Positions 1-6,701 are shown, numbered from the stretch's first letter. The stretch: 56,011 bases of DNA from Clostridia bacterium (GCA_017399145.1 JAFQEG010000007.1:1-56011), one strand, 5' to 3'. A program made the numbers and translations. The notes: generated by a model from the letters alone, not told the origin.

Positions 1-1913
1 AGTCCACCGATTTTAATCTCGATTTCATCAAAGCCCTTTTCTGTAAAGTCTACCATTGCAATCTTTTCGTGTGCCTTGTTGCCCTGTGCATCAATTAAGC
101 TACCATTAAATGGTGAGCTTGTATTTTCACCAACGGCTAAAACACCAAACTTAAGGTCTGCAAAATGCTCTTGATACTTAGAAACAAGTGACTTGTCAAC
201 CACAAAGCTATGCATCATAGCCTTGTTACCTGGGATTTCGCTTGTTGCGTAGCCCTTTAAGTGAATTAGCTGACCGATTGTCTCAATTACGTTTTCAGCG
301 CCACACTCACGACCACACTCTGTGTAAATCTTGTAGTCACTTGCAAATGCTTGACCTAGGAATACCTTTTGTACCTCACCACCTGCTTGGTGATTACCAC
401 CGTGGTAAGCGTCGCAATGATTTGCTATTGTAAGAGTTGCACTCTTCAAAAGACCGAATACGTCTGTCAAGATAGCGTCATCCTTGCTACCTGTGTAAAT
501 TACCTCTTTAATACCGGTAGATGATCCAAAAAAGCTTGGATTGTTTCCTGTTACAATAGAGGTTAGTCCTCTTGGAAGTGTAACCTTTTTAAGGTTTGCA
601 CAATAGTCAAATGCCTTGCTACCAAGACTTGTTACACCCTCAGGCACAACAAATTCAGTGATATTACATTTTATAATACCGATTGAGGTTGTTGAATTTG
701 GGAAAACAATCTCCGTAACGTTTGAGCTACTGATACCTGAACAGGTCTCAAAGCCCTCAGGGAAGATAAGAGACGTTGTAACACCCCAGTTGTTGTTTGA
801 GCCTGTGCTCTTAAGGCTTTTAGCACCTGAAAGGTCTATAAACACCTTACTACAGCCACTAAAGGTGTATTCGCCAATAGCCGTGCAATCTCTTGGAATG
901 TTGATATATTCAAGATTTTTACAGCCATTGAAGCAGTCTCTGCCAAAGCCTGTAGTTGTTGGTGGGAATTCAAGTCTTGTAATGCTTGAACAGCTTTGGA
1001 AGCACTTGTTGCCCATAGTTGTAAGTGAATCCGGTATGTCAAAGTCAGTAAGAAGACCACAGCTTTGGAAAGCTCTCTGACCGAAAGACTCAACTGTGTT
1101 TGGAAGCTTAAGTGTTACAAGTGCTGAGCAACCATTAAAAGCATCGTCGCCAACAGAGGTTACCTTGCCGTTGTCCACGTCAAGGGAGGTAAGAGCCTTA
1201 CAATTGTAAAAGGCTTCCTTTTCAATCTTAGTAATATTATCCTTTATTTCATCCCAGTTGGAAATTTCCTTAAAGGCGGTGCAGCCATAGAATGTTGCTC
1301 CAGGAATTGTAGTATACTTTGTTGAAAGCCTTACAGCTTCAAGTGCAGCACAGCCTGAAAAAATTCCGGTAGAATTTGAATTGAAGTAAATATCATCGTG
1401 CATTATAGCTTCCTTGAGGCCTGTACTCCTTACAAGGCAATGTCTTTTGTCAAAATACAAAACGTCTCTTGAAAACTCAATTCTTACAAGACTGTCTACT
1501 CTTGTGCTACCCCATGAACCGGTAGTCTCAAACTGTGGAAGAGTAATCGCTTCGTCAGATGCATCCCACTCTGCAAGGGCTGTATTAAGCTCTGCGGTTG
1601 CGTATTGGAATTTACCCTTTTCACCATTTAAAAACTCCACAATGATGTATGAGGTTGGGAAAACGTAGTAATGTGTACCGTCGGTCAAAATACAAAGTGT
1701 CTCCTGTTCTGTGCCTGAGTCAACAATATTTTTAAGCACAGACTTGTATTGATCGGCATTTTCAAGTCCCGGGTCGGCACTTAATTGATAAATTGTACCA
1801 TATGTGTCGCTTGTAATTGTGTTAACAGTAATTTCCTCAGCACCAATAGCAAGCGCAAGCACAAAAACGAGTATTGCTATTAGCGAAACACATAATAGTA
1901 ATTTCTTTTTCAT
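1..1913 (-). CDS. Secreted BspA-type leucine-rich-repeat surface protein, C-terminus cut by the window edge
   Basis: The reading frame opens at an ATG at 1911-1913 behind AAAGGAGAAT and stays open for 637 codons to base 1. Residues 1-24 form a Lys-rich, hydrophobic signal peptide. Residues about 185-460 are treponemal/BspA-type leucine-rich repeats of about 23 residues with the recurring pattern AFxxCxxLxxLxLPxxLTxIG. They are followed by a short cysteine-containing linker (about 515-545) and the start of a C-terminal module with the motif FDEIEIKIGGL. That module recurs in the surface protein at 4428-6398. BspA-like proteins are exported and bind host or food surfaces; the ligand here is unknown. 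No LPXTG or choline-binding anchor is visible, but the end is missing. It has its own promoter. Confidence 0.85.
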   Translation of the reverse strand, partial: MKKKLLLCVSLIAILVFVLALAIGAEEITVNTITSDTYGTIYQLSADPGLENADQYKSVLKNIVDSGTEQETLCILTDGTHYYVFPTSYIIVEFLNGEKGKFQYATAELNTALAEWDASDEAITLPQFETTGSWGSTRVDSLVRIEFSRDVLYFDKRHCLVRSTGLKEAIMHDDIYFNSNSTGIFSGCAALEAVRLSTKYTTIPGATFYGCTAFKEISNWDEIKDNITKIEKEAFYNCKALTSLDVDNGKVTSVGDDAFNGCSALVTLKLPNTVESFGQRAFQSCGLLTDFDIPDSLTTMGNKCFQSCSSITRLEFPPTTTGFGRDCFNGCKNLEYINIPRDCTAIGEYTFSGCSKVFIDLSGAKSLKSTGSNNNWGVTTSLIFPEGFETCSGISSSNVTEIVFPNSTTSIGIIKCNITEFVVPEGVTSLGSKAFDYCANLKKVTLPRGLTSIVTGNNPSFFGSSTGIKEVIYTGSKDDAILTDVFGLLKSATLTIANHCDAYHGGNHQAGGEVQKVFLGQAFASDYKIYTECGRECGAENVIETIGQLIHLKGYATSEIPGNKAMMHSFVVDKSLVSKYQEHFADLKFGVLAVGENTSSPFNGSLIDAQGNKAHEKIAMVDFTEKGFDEIEIKIGG

Positions 1914-1948
1914 AACTATTCTCCTTTAAAAAATATTTGTACATAATA

Positions 1949-1977
1949 ATATTATCATAACAAATGTCAATTGTCAA
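1949..1977 (-). promoter_or_regulatory. Sigma-A-like promoter of the LRR protein
   Basis: On the minus strand TTGACA (1972-1977), a 17-base spacer and TAATAT (1949-1954). The stretch from the -10 box to the start codon closely resembles the leader of the surface protein that starts at 6398. Confidence 0.7.
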
Positions 1978-2068
1978 ATCAATTTTTTCAAACAAAGCTT
2001 TTTTGTATAGTTGACTAAATATATTCTTAGCAAGGTTAAATCAACTCCACTCTTTTGGTAACAAGTAA

Positions 2069-2095
2069 CAAAAAAGCCCCAAAACGAGGCTTTTA
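2069..2095 (-). terminator. Terminator of the relic 3' end and probably of the editing-protein gene
   Basis: In minus-strand sense a stem AAAAGCCTC/GGGGCTTTT with a 5-base loop is followed by a T run. It lies directly after the relic stop codon at 2093-2095. The intact gene has no terminator of its own between its stop and the relic. Confidence 0.6.
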
Positions 2096-2194
2096 TACTT
2101 CAACAAAGGTAGGTGTATGACCAAGGGCTGGTATTATTTTTTCGATCAAGTCCTTAGTCTTGATTTTTATAGAAGATGTATTTATACAGGGGTG
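2093..2194 (-). pseudogene. Orphan second copy of the last 34 codons of the downstream-facing editing-protein gene
   Basis: These 102 bases align without gaps to 2260-2361, the end of the intact gene, with 18 differences. The encoded 33 residues plus stop are the same except one Arg-to-Lys change, so nearly all differences are synonymous. That is what an allele of the gene from a related strain would look like, not a decayed duplicate. There is no start codon or ribosome site. It is separated from the intact gene by the palindromic element at 2195-2259. Confidence 0.85.
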
Positions 2195-2259
2195 TAAGCC
2201 TTCCCCTCGAGGGGAAGGGGTACCACCACTCACAAGTGGTGGTGAATGAGGTGTAGTAA
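2195..2259 (-). repeat. Gene-end palindromic element, copy 1
   Basis: Reading in gene sense it opens with TTACTACACCTCAT and closes with GAAGGCTTA. Between these lie two perfect hairpins, ACCACCACT/AGTGGTGGT and CCTTCCCCTC/GAGGGGAAGG. The ends match those of the elements at 6605-6693 and 50504-50565, but the first hairpin is unrelated in sequence. It is inserted exactly between the TAA of the gene and the relic copy of that gene's 3' end. Confidence 0.85.
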
Positions 2260-2793
2260 TTATACCTCAACAAAGGTAGGCGTATGACCAAGTGCTGGAA
2301 TAATCTTCTCTATTAAATCCTTTGTCCTTATTTTGATTGATGAGGTATTTATACACGGGTGACAGCTAAAATACTCCTTGTCAAGCAAATCCTTGTCAAT
2401 AACTAGGGAAACGTCGCACCCTGTGTCGCAAATTAAGCCCATAATGCTAACGGAGCCAGGTGTTAAATCAAGCATTCTTTCTAGGTCCTCGGGCGTGCCG
2501 AAGGACAAGCGAGAGGAATTTACCTTAGGGGAAAAATCCTTAGTTACAAAATGCTTTCTTGAATCCATAACCAAAAGATAAAACCTTGTCTTTTGCCTGT
2601 TGCAAAGAAACAAATTCTTGCAAATTAGATTGTCAAGCACCTTTTCAACCACCAAGCACTCTTCCATTGTGCCTGCACTTTCGTGGTCAACACGGTAATA
2701 CTCCACTCCTAACTTATCTAGAAAATCGTACACTCTAACCTCTTTTTTTAATCTTTTATCACAATCAAGTGGTCGTCCAACAAATAATTCCAT
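2260..2793 (-). CDS. YbaK/ProX-family prolyl-tRNA-editing-like protein
   Basis: A 177-residue protein of the YbaK/aminoacyl-tRNA-editing fold, the 'prolyl-tRNA synthetase associated domain' (PrdX/ProXp-ala) type. Such free-standing proteins hydrolyse mischarged Ala-tRNA(Pro) in the cytoplasm. Seen here are the conserved C-terminal stretch with a Gly-His near the end (PALGHTPTFVEV), the HPCxNT motif before it, and a hydrophobic core containing GLICDTGCDVSLVID. I chose the ATG at 2791-2793 because GAGGA lies 7 bases upstream; an in-frame ATG 36 bases further out has no ribosome site and lies in the hairpin array. The 3' end is duplicated beyond the stop. Family is fairly sure; the substrate is inferred. 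Confidence 0.82.
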   Translation of the reverse strand: MELFVGRPLDCDKRLKKEVRVYDFLDKLGVEYYRVDHESAGTMEECLVVEKVLDNLICKNLFLCNRQKTRFYLLVMDSRKHFVTKDFSPKVNSSRLSFGTPEDLERMLDLTPGSVSIMGLICDTGCDVSLVIDKDLLDKEYFSCHPCINTSSIKIRTKDLIEKIIPALGHTPTFVEV

Positions 2794-2809
2794 AATAATC
2801 CTCGTTTTA

Positions 2810-3020
2810 AGTGATATTTTGCAGTGCAAAGTGATATTATGCTAACGCATAGTGATATTTTCACTCCGTGAAAGTGATATTCTATTTGCCTTAAGTAATC
2901 TTCAACTTGGCAAAGCCAAATATCACTGCGAAGCAATATCACTGAGCTTGCTCAATATCACTTGCCGAAGGCAAATAGAGTTGAAAAAGCCGACGGCTTT
3001 TTCTGGGACAATCTGTCCCA
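2810..3020. repeat. Variable-hairpin array 1 (AGTGATATT spacers)
   Basis: Four direct copies of AGTGATATT (2810, 2830, 2851, 2873) alternate with perfect hairpins TTGC-AGT-GCAA, ATGC-TAAC-GCAT and TTCAC-TCC-GTGAA. After a 37-base centre come three copies of the complement AATATCACT (2919, 2935, 2954) alternating with GC-GAA-GC, GAGC-TT-GCTC and TGCC-GAA-GGCA. Two longer hairpins follow, AAAAAGCC-GAC-GGCTTTTT (2984-3002) and TGGGACA-ATC-TGTCCCA (3004-3020). Left and right spacers are complementary, so a transcript could fold into a long stem with hairpin side arms. The array ends about 17 bases before the start codon of the editing-protein gene. It fills the region without genes before 3185. 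Confidence 0.85.
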
Positions 3021-3184
3021 AATTTGCCCCAGCTTAGGAAAAATATTCCTTGTAAACAAACCTACCTTGAAGTACAATATAGGTGTACGACAAGACAGTA
3101 CTCGTCCCGTTAGAGTATTTTCCCTCTGCCTTTCGTACAAGTATAACACATAAAAAAGCACAATGTCAATAATCGGGAGGAAAT

Positions 3185-3598
3185 GTGGAAAATTTTATCA
3201 TTTATCTTCCGCAATCTTGCAAGCTTATGTGCCAGTGTTGCGGAGAAAGCATTAACAAGGGCGAGGGTTATTATTCCCTAGAGGACAATCACTTCCACTC
3301 TGATTGCCTTTTAGATAACTATTCCGCCTACGACGTTTTAAGTATTTTAGGAATTGAAGAAAGAATAGCACCACAATTGCCACAATTTAATTCTACGTGG
3401 CTTACCATAGGCAAATATCAAAACATAAGGGTGCTTAAGGGCTTTTACGACTACTTTTGTGCCCGCTTCTCCTTTTACAAGGAAATAGTTGAGTCTTTCT
3501 CGGAATTGAAGCATAAAAACGGAATTACAACCAATCAATCCGACCAAGCAACCCTTGAAAAATGGGCACTCAAAAAAGAAAGACAAGAAGATAACTAA
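3185..3598 (+). CDS. Small protein with LIM-like zinc-binding motif, function unknown
   Basis: A 137-residue protein read from a GTG start 4 bases after GGGAGG; the overlapping ATG two bases earlier gives only a 31-codon frame. Residues 16-41 have C-x2-C ... H-x2-C with a Gly after the second pair (CxxCGxxI ... HFHxxC), the spacing of half a LIM-type zinc finger. The rest is charged and soluble. No signal peptide or membrane segment. It is followed 50 bases later by a sigma-like HTH gene, and the pair could be leftovers of a phage or plasmid module. I do not recognise a family. Confidence 0.6.
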   Translation: MENFIIYLPQSCKLMCQCCGESINKGEGYYSLEDNHFHSDCLLDNYSAYDVLSILGIEERIAPQLPQFNSTWLTIGKYQNIRVLKGFYDYFCARFSFYKEIVESFSELKHKNGITTNQSDQATLEKWALKKERQEDN

Positions 3599-3647
3599 CA
3601 CACACCGCTTAACAAGGGATTTTCACATCCACAAAATTTAGGGAAAA

Positions 3648-4043
3648 ATGAATAATTTAGATAAAGTAAAAAACGACCTTAGGTCAATGCGCAAAAACGC
3701 ACACGTAATCAACGGACTTTACAACCTACAAAAGACCTACGAAAAGCGAATTTCACTACTAGAAAAGCTAGAAAGAGGCGAAAGAGTCCGTCAAGCAATC
3801 TTAAGGGAAAAGCAATCCCTTGACGAGGTCGACGTTTTAGGCTACATTAAGGAGTCACGTGACCTTGAAGCAAAATACCAAAGGGCAATTAACTCTCTTG
3901 ACCCAGTAGACAAAACAATTATAATCGAAAGCTTTATAAACGGCGTTGCCTACTGGAAAATCGGCAATCAGCTAGGGTTTACCTCGGAGGGAATTAGAAA
4001 AAGAATCCAACGTGCACTAACCAAAATCGCCAGAATGGTGTAA
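3648..4043 (+). CDS. Sigma-70 region-4-like HTH regulator (ArpU/phage-type)
   Basis: A 131-residue protein. The N-terminal 75 residues are charged and helical, probably a coiled coil. Residues about 80-131 match the region-4 helix-turn-helix of sigma factors and of ArpU/RinA-type late phage activators: LDPVDKTIIIE, then a recognition segment W-x-I-G-x-x-LGFTSEGIRKRIQRAL. Such proteins activate late phage or autolysin genes. No other phage genes are present, so this may be a remnant or a domesticated regulator. AGGGAAAA precedes the ATG and a strong terminator follows. Confidence 0.65.
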   Translation: MNNLDKVKNDLRSMRKNAHVINGLYNLQKTYEKRISLLEKLERGERVRQAILREKQSLDEVDVLGYIKESRDLEAKYQRAINSLDPVDKTIIIESFINGVAYWKIGNQLGFTSEGIRKRIQRALTKIARMV

Positions 4044-4051
4044 CAAAACAA

Positions 4052-4083
4052 AACAACTCCGTGCAAACGGAGTTGTTTTATTT
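4052..4083 (+). terminator. Strong intrinsic terminator
   Basis: Perfect 11-base stem AACAACTCCGT/ACGGAGTTGTT with loop GCAA, followed by TTATTT, directly after the sigma-like gene. Confidence 0.9.
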
Positions 4084-4116
4084 CAAGCTAGCTTTAGCTA
4101 TCATTTCAAAACAAAA

Positions 4117-4139
4117 GGCTTGATTGTAAAAATCAAGCC
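4117..4139 (-). terminator. Terminator of the mini EF-hand gene
   Basis: Perfect 9-base stem GGCTTGATT/AATCAAGCC, followed on the minus strand by TTTTGTTTTG. A small direct repeat ATTTCA flanks a TAGCT/AGCTA hairpin just before it (4080-4108). Confidence 0.8.
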
Positions 4140-4147
4140 CATTTGCT

Positions 4148-4327
4148 TTAGCCGAAAAGTAAATCAAGAATACTTGCTGATGCCGTACCCTTAAATCCCT
4201 TATCAACAACGCCGTCGCCGTTGAAGTCGTAGTTTGTTTCGGTTACTGCGATGTCGTTAGGTGAAAATTCCATAATGTCCTCACTGGATATAACTTCTAG
4301 CTTGTATTCAGGTGTTACATACTTCAT
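4148..4327 (-). CDS. 59-residue protein with a dockerin-like EF-hand loop
   Basis: Start at the ATG 4325-4327, eight bases after AAGGAGG; a longer in-frame start seven codons upstream overlaps that ribosome site. Residues 34-42 read D-x-N-x-D-x-V-x-D, the calcium loop of dockerin or EF-hand repeats (DFNGDGVVDKG). Only one such loop is present, whereas dockerins have two. The N-terminus (MKYVTPEYKLEVISSEDI) has no signal peptide, so export is not evident. It has a consensus promoter and its own terminator, so it is expressed as a single unit next to a surface-protein gene. A ribosomally made peptide precursor is another possibility, but no modification enzyme is nearby. Confidence 0.6.
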   Translation of the reverse strand: MKYVTPEYKLEVISSEDIMEFSPNDIAVTETNYDFNGDGVVDKGFKGTASASILDLLFG

Positions 4328-4380
4328 GGGAATATCCTCCTTCATCACTTTTCTTTAGATTCGCCTAGTAATATATAATA

Positions 4381-4409
4381 ATTCTATCACACAAACGTTA
4401 ATATGTCAA
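4381..4409 (-). promoter_or_regulatory. Sigma-A promoter of the mini EF-hand gene
   Basis: Minus strand TTGACA (4404-4409), 17-base spacer, TAGAAT (4381-4386). Confidence 0.75.
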
Positions 4410-4427
4410 GAAGTAACCTAAAAAATA

Positions 4428-6398
4428 TTATTGAATTTTTTCACAGGATATAGAATATACAAGTGTATCCGTTTCGTAAACCGCCTTGTTTTCGTCGGCA
4501 GTTATATAGGTGCTTGCATTATCCTCGGTTATATAGTAACCACAGCAATAAAGCTCACTTGACAAGTATTCGTTACCTGTTTCGCCCTCAAGACCTGTTA
4601 TTTTAATTTCCATAATATCGTAGTTAAAGGCTTCAAAGCCACGTGTTATAGCCTTAACGTTTTCCTTGACTGCGCCATTTTCAAAAACGTCTGTATCTGT
4701 GCCAAGATTTGCAACAGTACCTGCAACTAAGCCATAGCCTACAATGTCATTTTCATTAACTGAATTATACAAGGAAAGCGCCTCTTTATTTACAACAAAG
4801 CCCTGCATAATAGCCACAGTGCCTACCTCGGTCTTAGTGTAGCCAAGACAAACGAAGATTGGACCAATCTCTTTTGTTACGTCACAAGCTGTACAGCCCT
4901 CGTTTGTGCACTCGTAGGTATAAACACCACTCGCTAGGAATCCATTCTTGTATTCAAGCTTTTCCACAACTGTATGTGTGTTACCCTCAAGCGCAAGTCC
5001 GCATACAAGACAGGTGTCCCCTGTTTCACAGTTGAAGTCGTCCTCTGCATACTTATGAGCAACTGCAAAGTAGCTTCCGTTTACCGTTGATGAATCCAAG
5101 ACGGTTGCATTTTTACAATCGTTTTCCTTAGTTGACCAAAGCTCACTTATAGTAGGCACACCATAGTCACTGCCTGTTAACGAGTAAGTTTTGTTTGTGC
5201 CTTGATTGTTATTCCATGCGTCCTTTAGGTTAACCCCTTGAATATAGCCCTCGATTGCCTTATATCTAGATAGACTTACGTCACCAATCACCAAAGAGTC
5301 GCTTACAAAGAAAGCAATAACGCTGTCCGAGCTACCCTTGTAGCCCTTCCAGTTAAATGAAGGGTCTGTTAACTGTTCCTCTGTTGTAGTTGCATCACTT
5401 ACAACCCATTTTCCATCAACAAGAGAAACAGAGCCACCACTGTATTTAAGAGTTTTTCCATATTCTTGATTCTTGAAGTAGCAGTATGTTACATTCTCGT
5501 TTGCAACACCGAAAATAGAAGAAATGTTGCCACTTGTACTAGCATAGTTTTCACCAATATAGCCACCAAATATAGCTACCGTGTTGCCTGAGGTTACGTC
5601 AATAAAGCCGTAAAAATTCTTATTCATACTAGCGTTTATTACGTTTTCATAGATTTTTCCACCATACATATTTACGTTACCATTTACGTAAATAAAGCCA
5701 CAGTCGGTGCTCCAATTTCGGTTACCTTGACTGTAATTGTGGCAAATCTCACCACCATAAATATTCAAGGCAGTAGTGTTAATAAGTGCAGCCGAATTGG
5801 CAGGAATACTGTTTCCACAGATTTTTGAGCCCTCGTACATATTAAATTCAGTAGCGTGAATAATTCTTGCCTTAACGTCTGAGTGTGTTGTAGTTAGATT
5901 AAAGCCACTAATTCTTGCACCGCTTAGCAAATTCCAAGTTAAATCCAACTTGCCACCTACGTACATAAGTCTTGGATTTGTTACGTTTGTACCATCATAG
6001 GTAAGCGTACCACCGTTGATACCACCAAGGTTCAAAACGTATTTACCCGCCGTGTCTGAATATTGCTGAAGCATACCGTTTCCGCTATAATTAGTTGGTT
6101 GAAGCTTGTAATTGCCACCATCTGCAATAATACTAATTTCTGTATTACCACCTGAAAACGAGCCCCAGCTCGATGGTTGCCAATTAGCCCTTAACACGTA
6201 AGTAATGCTTTTACCAAATTTTAAGCTTGCTGTTATGTCGCTAGTTATAACGATTGTATCGCCATCACTTGCAGAATCGTACGCCGAATTAAACTCGTCG
6301 CTATTGGTTACCACGTACTCAGTAGCCGAGGCAACAAGGCACAACGAAAGCATAAGCGCCATTACTAGCAAAGCAGTTATTAAAAGCTTCTTTTTCAT
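4428..6398 (-). CDS. Secreted surface protein with predicted beta-helix and conserved C-terminal module
   Basis: A 656-residue exported protein: signal peptide 1-25 ending ASA, then about residues 25-306 rich in short repeats of G-G-x-I-x-x-N and IFGGxI type, as in right-handed parallel beta-helix (pectate-lyase-like) proteins. Residues about 450-515 hold two CxxC pairs. The last about 140 residues carry a module with GY-x-FVV at its start and FDIMEIKITGL-type wording, which is also found in the LRR protein at 1-1913. No catalytic residues or wall anchor could be assigned, so adhesin and glycan enzyme are both open. ATG at 6396-6398 follows AAGGAGAAATTT. Single gene with its own promoter. Confidence 0.75.
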   Translation of the reverse strand: MKKKLLITALLVMALMLSLCLVASATEYVVTNSDEFNSAYDSASDGDTIVITSDITASLKFGKSITYVLRANWQPSSWGSFSGGNTEISIIADGGNYKLQPTNYSGNGMLQQYSDTAGKYVLNLGGINGGTLTYDGTNVTNPRLMYVGGKLDLTWNLLSGARISGFNLTTTHSDVKARIIHATEFNMYEGSKICGNSIPANSAALINTTALNIYGGEICHNYSQGNRNWSTDCGFIYVNGNVNMYGGKIYENVINASMNKNFYGFIDVTSGNTVAIFGGYIGENYASTSGNISSIFGVANENVTYCYFKNQEYGKTLKYSGGSVSLVDGKWVVSDATTTEEQLTDPSFNWKGYKGSSDSVIAFFVSDSLVIGDVSLSRYKAIEGYIQGVNLKDAWNNNQGTNKTYSLTGSDYGVPTISELWSTKENDCKNATVLDSSTVNGSYFAVAHKYAEDDFNCETGDTCLVCGLALEGNTHTVVEKLEYKNGFLASGVYTYECTNEGCTACDVTKEIGPIFVCLGYTKTEVGTVAIMQGFVVNKEALSLYNSVNENDIVGYGLVAGTVANLGTDTDVFENGAVKENVKAITRGFEAFNYDIMEIKITGLEGETGNEYLSSELYCCGYYITEDNASTYITADENKAVYETDTLVYSISCEKIQ

Positions 6399-6431
6399 AA
6401 ATTTCTCCTTAAAAAATACTTATACATTATA

Positions 6432-6460
6432 ATACTATCATAAAAGGAAGCAATTGTCAA
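6432..6460 (-). promoter_or_regulatory. Sigma-A promoter of the beta-helix surface protein
   Basis: Minus strand TTGACA (6455-6460), 17-base spacer, TAGTAT (6432-6437). The leader down to the start codon is nearly the same as that of the gene starting at 1913. Confidence 0.75.
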
Positions 6461-6493
6461 CAGACTCAAATCTCTAGCACAAAATAGATTAAA

Positions 6494-6520
6494 TCATTTG
6501 ACCGAAGGTCAACATCATTT
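6494..6520. repeat. Single variable-hairpin unit with ATCATT borders
   Basis: A perfect hairpin TTGACC-GAA-GGTCAA is bordered by ATCAT on the left and ATCATTT on the right. It resembles one unit of the hairpin arrays but with a different spacer word. The same TTGACC/GGTCAA stem appears in array 2 at 32242-32258. Confidence 0.5.
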
Positions 6521-6527
6521 TAATGCT

Positions 6528-6559
6528 AAAAAAAAGCACACTCCACAAAGGGAGTGTGC
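6528..6559 (-). terminator. Distal (relic) copy of the nifJ terminator
   Basis: Stem GCACACTCC/GGAGTGTGC with 6-base loop and an 8-T tail on the minus strand. The proximal terminator at 6702-6727 has the matching stem GCACACCC/GGGTGTGC. The two differ by compensatory changes that keep the pairing. Confidence 0.85.
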
Positions 6560-6580
6560 CTCTTTTATACTATTAAGCTA

Positions 6581-6604
6581 TTAGTTATTCTCGTCTGGAG
6601 CGTA
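6581..6604 (-). pseudogene. Relic second copy of the last codons of nifJ
   Basis: Twenty-four bases encode YAPDENN-stop, the same as the real nifJ end at 6742-6765, with one synonymous change (AAT for AAC). The similarity continues past the stop into the terminator, so this is a second nifJ 3' end with its own flank. Separated from nifJ by the element at 6605-6693. Confidence 0.8.
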
Positions 6605-6693
6605 AAAAAGCCTTCCCCTTTGTTTGGAGGGCACCCTTTAGGGCGTGCCTTGTGCAGAAGGTGTCTGCAAAGCAGACGGATGAGGTGTAGTAA
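6605..6693 (-). repeat. Gene-end palindromic element, copy 2
   Basis: In gene sense it opens with TTACTACACCTCATCC, contains the hairpin GTCTGC-TTT-GCAGAC shared with copy 3, an extra hairpin around GGCAC/GTGCC, and ends in GGGGAAGGCTT. It lies after nifJ and its proximal terminator and before the relic nifJ end. A short frame across it, ending YYTSSVCFADTF when read on this strand, is not a gene. Confidence 0.85.
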
Positions 6694-6701
6694 AGCCAAT
6701 T

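Noticed and set aside
616-1668. Plus-strand frames opposite the first LRR gene
   Set aside because: No start signals; composition is the complement of LRR codons.
2810-3020. CRISPR array
   Set aside because: Repeat words are only 7-9 bases, the inserts are themselves palindromes of about 7-19 bases, and no cas gene is in the window.
2958-3161. Open frames on both strands through the end of array 1
   Set aside because: They follow the hairpins, have no ribosome site and no recognisable protein pattern.
3185-4043. Prophage
   Set aside because: Only one phage-type regulator; no integrase, capsid, portal or lysis genes nearby.
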